The position numbers and the translations under genes were made by a program. The notes under the pieces were generated by a model. The model searched no databases and was not told the DNA's origin. It worked only from the letters and a program-made list of their open reading frames with translations. Below are positions 59,810 to 64,000 of a stretch of DNA of 64,000 nucleotides, piece by piece (the first letter of the stretch is position 1; each line of letters opens with the position of its first letter). Origin of the DNA: Cololabis saira (lineage: Eukaryota > Chordata > Actinopteri > Beloniformes > Belonidae); contig NC_084587.1 of NCBI RefSeq assembly GCF_033807715.1, positions 20,197,017 through 20,261,016 on the forward strand, in the 5' to 3' direction.

Positions 59810-60492
59810 TTAAGTTAAATGTAGTTCGATATGCAGAGCACAATCGCGGAGAAGCAGTGACCACAGAATTCAGGGAAAGAGTTAGAGAGTGAAAAAAAAA
59901 TCCAAGTGTTGGCCACGGAAAACAGCGAGCGCGTGAGTTTGCATGGTGGAGGGAGAAAAAAGCTAGAGGTTAAAGTCGTAGCTTGGATACTTCACAAGCG
60001 TGCCAGACACTAGCGTGTGTCGAGGACGATGATATGAATAATGGGAAAAGAGTTGTATCAGACCTCCAGAGCTTGGCCTTTGTTGCGGTGCTGATGCGGC
60101 ACCTGTACGCGTCCCACACGAGGAATCGGTCCCCAAGGTTACATTTTTCCACCACTCATTGCAGCCAGTGTGCTGTCAGCGCATTATTCATCCACCTGTT
60201 TTGGGTGACGCGACACACAATTAATAAAGGCAGGTCCCAAACAAACGCAGGTCCCTAATAAACGCCTGTTGATTTGAGCGATTTAAGTAAACAAATGACT
60301 GGCTTTTTTGGTGTTTTTCAGTAAATTTGCAAGTTTAAAAAAAAACAAAAAAAAAACAACTTTATAAAGTATTTGAATTATAAAATACAGGCTGAGCCCA
60401 GTGCACTCAAATGCCGCACTGGTTAGCTGAGCATCAGCTTGTTAAGGGTCTTGCGCAGTAAAAGCTTGCCCATAGCTCGTTCCAGAGTGACT

Positions 60493-61661
60493 CCTGCCAA
60501 ATGTTGTTTTTGTAGCAACAACTGACATGAGCATAATTGGACAGATTCAATCAGAGTTTGTAATGCAACATTAGTTAGCATGAAAGGTTAGCATGAGCTA
60601 GCCAGACAAGCTAAAACAATATCTTGTGATAATGTGGTAGCTGAAGAGTGCTGTTGCCCATTTTTGGATTAACCTGACCAACGTGGTGCCAACTAGAGGC
60701 CTAAAAAGGCTTCAAACGGACTCCTCACAAAACCTGTGGATGATGTGACAGAAAGTTTCGGCAGTTGTTTTCAAAGTCCGACATCTATGAGGTCAAAGGC
60801 ATTAGTCATGTTGCATGGATGTCACATGTCACAAGAGCTAGTGTCAAAAGCAACCACATATTACATGTTACTGTCATGTTAAAAGACGAGATAAAACTGC
60901 ATTTGTGAAGTCTGATGTTTAGATCTCTTTTCAGATATTTATGAGAGGATATATTCTTTTGGTTAATTTTTGTGTAACTGTGAAGCTGCGTTATTAAGAA
61001 CCATTCCTAAATGAACCTCGCTGACCTAAATAAAATACTACCTGATCAAATTTGACACAGACTGTGCCAATAACTTGCTAAAACCAGGGACAACGCTTTC
61101 CCTTTCCCCTTTTTAACTATGCATGGACATTAGATAAATCAGAACTGTGAAAAGGACCAATCCAAATAAGAGTAATAAAACCACGAGTGAATACGTTGTT
61201 TTTATTGATTTCCACACAAACATTACCCGCCACTGTTTATGTTATGTTTATGTAATAATTCCTGTTTAAAAAAAAAAGAAATTGTATTGTTTTATTACAT
61301 TCTGTATATACTAAAAACAAATACAAGAGCATATATTATTGATTGATTATATTGAACAGGTGTCATTTATCAATGTGTGTGTGTGTGTGTGTGTGCGTGC
61401 GTGCGTGCATGCGTGCGTGTGTGTGCGTGCGCATGCATGCGTTGCTATAAGAAGTAGTGTATCATGCTATAGTTATTTAATAAAATCAGCTAAAATTTGT
61501 CACCATCATACTGAATCAAGAAAGATATTGTGAATAAAAAGTGTTATATTGCATGTTTAGAGAAGATTTGTCTCTTGCGTTTTACATTTGTTTCTTCTCT
61601 TGTTTACAGAAGGCCTCACAACCAGTAATCTGTTGCATTAATGGATAACTTCCTTAAATAT
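60493..61661. other. Non-coding interval between convergent lipoxygenase genes B and C
   Basis: Beyond the end of the duplication, with no exon seen on either strand. It contains a GT/GC microsatellite at about 61373-61442. The part next to 61662 is the 3' UTR of copy C on the minus strand and does not resemble the 3' UTRs of A and B. Confidence 0.5.
61373..61442. repeat. GT/GC microsatellite
   Basis: An alternating gtgtgt and gcgtgc run with gcatgc interruptions. The short open frame over it is an artefact of the repeat. Confidence 0.9.
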
Positions 61662-63961
61662 TCAAATAGCGACACTGTTTTCCACCTTCTCTGGATCCAT
61701 GTATGTGTAAGGCACTTCCAGATTCTCATTCCTGGCTTTGATGGCTTCACTCAGCAGTTCAAGCTCTTTTTGGAAGTCCTGTATCACCTTACAGGGAGTC
61801 TCCTCACTGAAGTGTTCCTCAAGGTACTGGCCAAGAGGGACCTAATGAGACACATTTCCTTTCTCTTAACATATAAACACTTGACATAGGATTGAAAAAA
61901 TAAGCTCTGAAATTACTTTTCTTTTAAATTTACTGACTAAATTTACTATGATATCAGTATTTGATACAGAATGATCATAAATGTAATGGCATTTGCTCTG
62001 AACTCTTGCCTACTTACAAAGTCACTGGACTGTTTGCTGAGGAGCCACATGGTGGCCATGCCTCGAACTGTTGTGTTGACGTCAGGAAATGTCGCCAGCA
62101 TCGTGGCCTCACTCGCTGTCCCCTTCTTGGTTGGTGGAGGAAGTTGAAGAGAGATGGGATTGTTTGGCATCCAGCCACCGTAGTCATACTGCAGAGAGCA
62201 GATAAGTGATAAAGTCTTGTGTTACTGAATCTGGTTATCATACTACCAAAAAGGTGGCACATTTAACATTGAAGCAGCTTCTCGTCTCTAGGGATGCAAG
62301 CATCCTGGTCAGTCACTCCACTACTGCAGGTTTTAATATTGAGGTGACTAATGAGCTGCTTGCAACTAATTCTGCAAATGGTGAATTTGCATGTAATAAT
62401 ATTGTCTGGATTCGTACAGGATGAATTCAGACAATAATAATAAACTGATTTAGCTAATTGCAACAAAAATGAATTCAAACGAGTTCATTTAGCCATGATA
62501 TTTCGTACCAGAGTAAAAATAGTTTAGAATTTTTATTTCATTTAACCATTTGCATATTTTAGTTTAGTTTTAGTTAGTTTAACAAGATCAACAGTAGCTT
62601 TAGTTTTGAAAAATATGGTTATTTTTCTAAACTAAAGCTATTTCCTTTAGGCAGAAAAAATGAAGAATAAATAAGTCTTTAAACAGTGCCATATAGTACA
62701 AAATAACATTTTTTCTTTCCTTTGAATAATTAGCATGAGAAAATATTAGAAAAATTAAGTACCAAACATTAATGAATTGACTAACTATTTGGTTTCAGTT
62801 AGTTTTGCATAGTTAATTTTAGTATTCATTTAGTTTTTGTTTTATCAAAATTTTTAGTTTTAGTTTTTATTTCAGTTAACTGGATATTTTTTTCATCATT
62901 AGTTTCAGTTATATCTTAAGTTTTCGTGAACTATAATAACTCTTTTAACGACTAACTAGTTAATCCTTTTCATTTTCAGGAATTAATAAAGTATTTTGAT
63001 TGAATTGAATTGAACTGGTAAATCCAGATCAGAGAAACTACATGGGCATACCTACTAAAAATAAGCCTTTCCAATGTATACATTCAAATTTCTGCTCAAT
63101 ACCGACTTTTTAATGTCTTTGACTAAAAGCCCCACAAACTGCAAATTCATCCATTCACCAGCCACTCTTTACCTGTCCAGAGTTAACAGCAGCGTGCTGG
63201 GCTGAGCCAGTGAAAATCACCATGGTAACAAAATTGACCAGCTCAGCCAAAGTTGTAAATCTCTGTGGAATTCCTGATAAGTAAAAGGAATCGACTTAAG
63301 AACAACATTGAATTAATTAAATCAAAATTAAACTGATACTTGCATCATCAAATGTCTATTTTTCTCAAAATAAGCCATTATCTACATAAACTGTACTTTT
63401 ATTATTTTTTTTCATTTACGTACCTGTGGATGCTTGGGAAAGGAATCCGTGCTCAAAAATGTCCAAAATCCACTTCTGGACTTCAGAGTCTTGCTGAACA
63501 TGAGAATCATTCTGGTAGTAGTGCCCGAGGATTCCGTCCACAAACCTTACCAAAAAAGATGGGATAACATTCTGTAAAACATGCACTGTACACACAGGAG
63601 ACTATAGGATTTAAAATCATATAGAGTTTTCAATATATTTTTCAATCCCTTTTTCCCAGTTCTTTAAAGGAATTTGTTCTCATCTGTAAACCCAGTGCAC
63701 ACTGGTTCACACAGATGTTGTTTGAGCAGCTGGATGATTCAGTCTGTCATCGTGAGTAGGGTGAAAATCAAACTGGGACAGCCCGGAGTACCTGTGGATG
63801 ATCGCCCAAACCCTGAGTCCATCATCTCTGTAGTAGTAGTTTGGTACGTCCTGGAGCCCACGCTCGGCAATGTCATCAGGTATACACAGGGAGGTGTATG
63901 TCATTGAGGACAATGATCTCTTCAGGATTGTGATCATGCCCTCTCCACCAGAGGATACAAA
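61662..63961 (-). CDS. Lipoxygenase copy C, exons 10-14 only (gene continues beyond the window)
   Basis: Minus-strand exons, in reading order: 63792-63961, 63424-63545, 63173-63273, 62018-62188, 61662-61841 (stop complement at 61662-61664). Sizes 170, 122, 101, 171 and 180 equal those of exons 10-14 of A and B. The frame is open throughout and codes for residues equivalent to 424-670. It holds the [11 protein letters not shown] iron-ligand block, [11 protein letters not shown] and the terminal VENSVAI. Exons 10, 11 and 13 are nearly identical to copy B, while exon 14 differs at about 18 of 59 residues. The acceptor of exon 11 (ggtaag before gtttgtgg) is unusual but has a T-rich tract. The two histidines of exon 8 are outside the window, so activity cannot be judged. 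Confidence 0.9.
62300..63172. other. Intron 12 of copy C
   Basis: Apart from about 100-280 bases next to exon 13, it is unlike the same intron in A and B. It holds low-complexity 'tagttttagtt' repeats at about 62565-62940 and a 'ttgaattgaattgaac' run near 63003. No gene recognised. Confidence 0.55.
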
Positions 63962-64000
63962 CTAGGGAAAAGTAAAAATCATAGCATAAGACAAATACAC

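Larger units (their letters stand above)
59303..60037 (+). pseudogene. Pogo-like transposase N-terminus interrupted by a MITE, unit 2
   Basis: An ATG at 59303 opens MASITASNKKYHVQF. The frame is then broken by the TTAA MITE (59350-59809) and resumes as KLNVVRYAEHNRGEAV, then EVKVVAWILHKR further on. These are the DNA-binding N-terminus blocks of pogo/Tigger transposases. After the MITE the frame also has a stop where unit 1 has a Trp codon (REW). The catalytic domain is not attached, but fragments of such a domain occur in the pogo-like elements at 27.7 and 41.7 kb. Confidence 0.65.
45275..60492 (+). repeat. Segmental tandem duplication, unit 2 (lipoxygenase copy B)
   Basis: Collinear with 24005-45118, same orientation. 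It carries its own insertions: a partial TRIM at 45327, an hAT at 48216, a GGGCCC repeat at 49705 and the left half of a TTAA MITE at 59350. Similarity stops at 'ttccagagtgact' near 60492. Confidence 0.9.

Overview
The window reads as a teleost fish nuclear genome. It has long AT-rich introns with GT-AG splice sites, no operons, and many interspersed repeats of kinds common in fish (hAT, pogo/Tigger-like, PIF/Harbinger-like, L1-type LINE, a miniature LTR element). Almost all short open frames here are noise. The real protein content is the 3' end of a nephronectin-like gene and a cluster of three closely related arachidonate-lipoxygenase genes.

Layout. 1-3290: intron or intergenic sequence with no recognised gene. 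3291-3872 (+): the last two coding exons of a MAM-domain protein, best matched to nephronectin (npnt). 3873-24000: a gene-poor interval with minisatellites and transposable elements: a possible DIRS-type remnant near 7.2-8.1 kb, a 28-bp minisatellite, a GGGCCC-ended repeat at 10.1-12.0 kb, a complete hAT copy at 17.2-18.6 kb and a 5'-truncated L1-type LINE at 20.8-23.5 kb. 24005-45118: duplication unit 1 with lipoxygenase copy A (+, 14 exons). 45275-60492: duplication unit 2 with lipoxygenase copy B (+, 14 exons, intact, 670 aa). 61662-64000: the last five exons of lipoxygenase copy C on the minus strand, converging on copy B; its 5' part lies beyond the window.

Copy B keeps all five expected iron ligands (H362, H367, H547, N551 and the C-terminal I670). 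Copy A carries one extra A in exon 6, which shifts the frame and brings a stop after about 256 codons, before the iron-binding region. It is therefore a pseudogene, unless the base is a sequencing error. Copy C is intact where visible. It is almost identical to A and B over exon 10, exon 13 and the adjoining intron bases, yet clearly diverged in exons 12 and 14, a pattern that suggests gene conversion.

The paired duplicates act as a built-in comparison of filled and empty sites. By reading A against B, I could place several transposon insertions with their target-site duplications: a 1.28-kb LTR element of the TRIM type, a pogo-like element flanked by TA, an hAT in intron 8, a TTAA element and a tandem pair of Harbinger-like elements (all only in A); an hAT and a GGGCCC repeat (only in B). 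Both promoters separately received the same TRIM family at different sites, in opposite orientations. No bacterial-type system, CRISPR array or tRNA/rRNA gene was seen. All family assignments come from reading motifs by eye; no database search was run.
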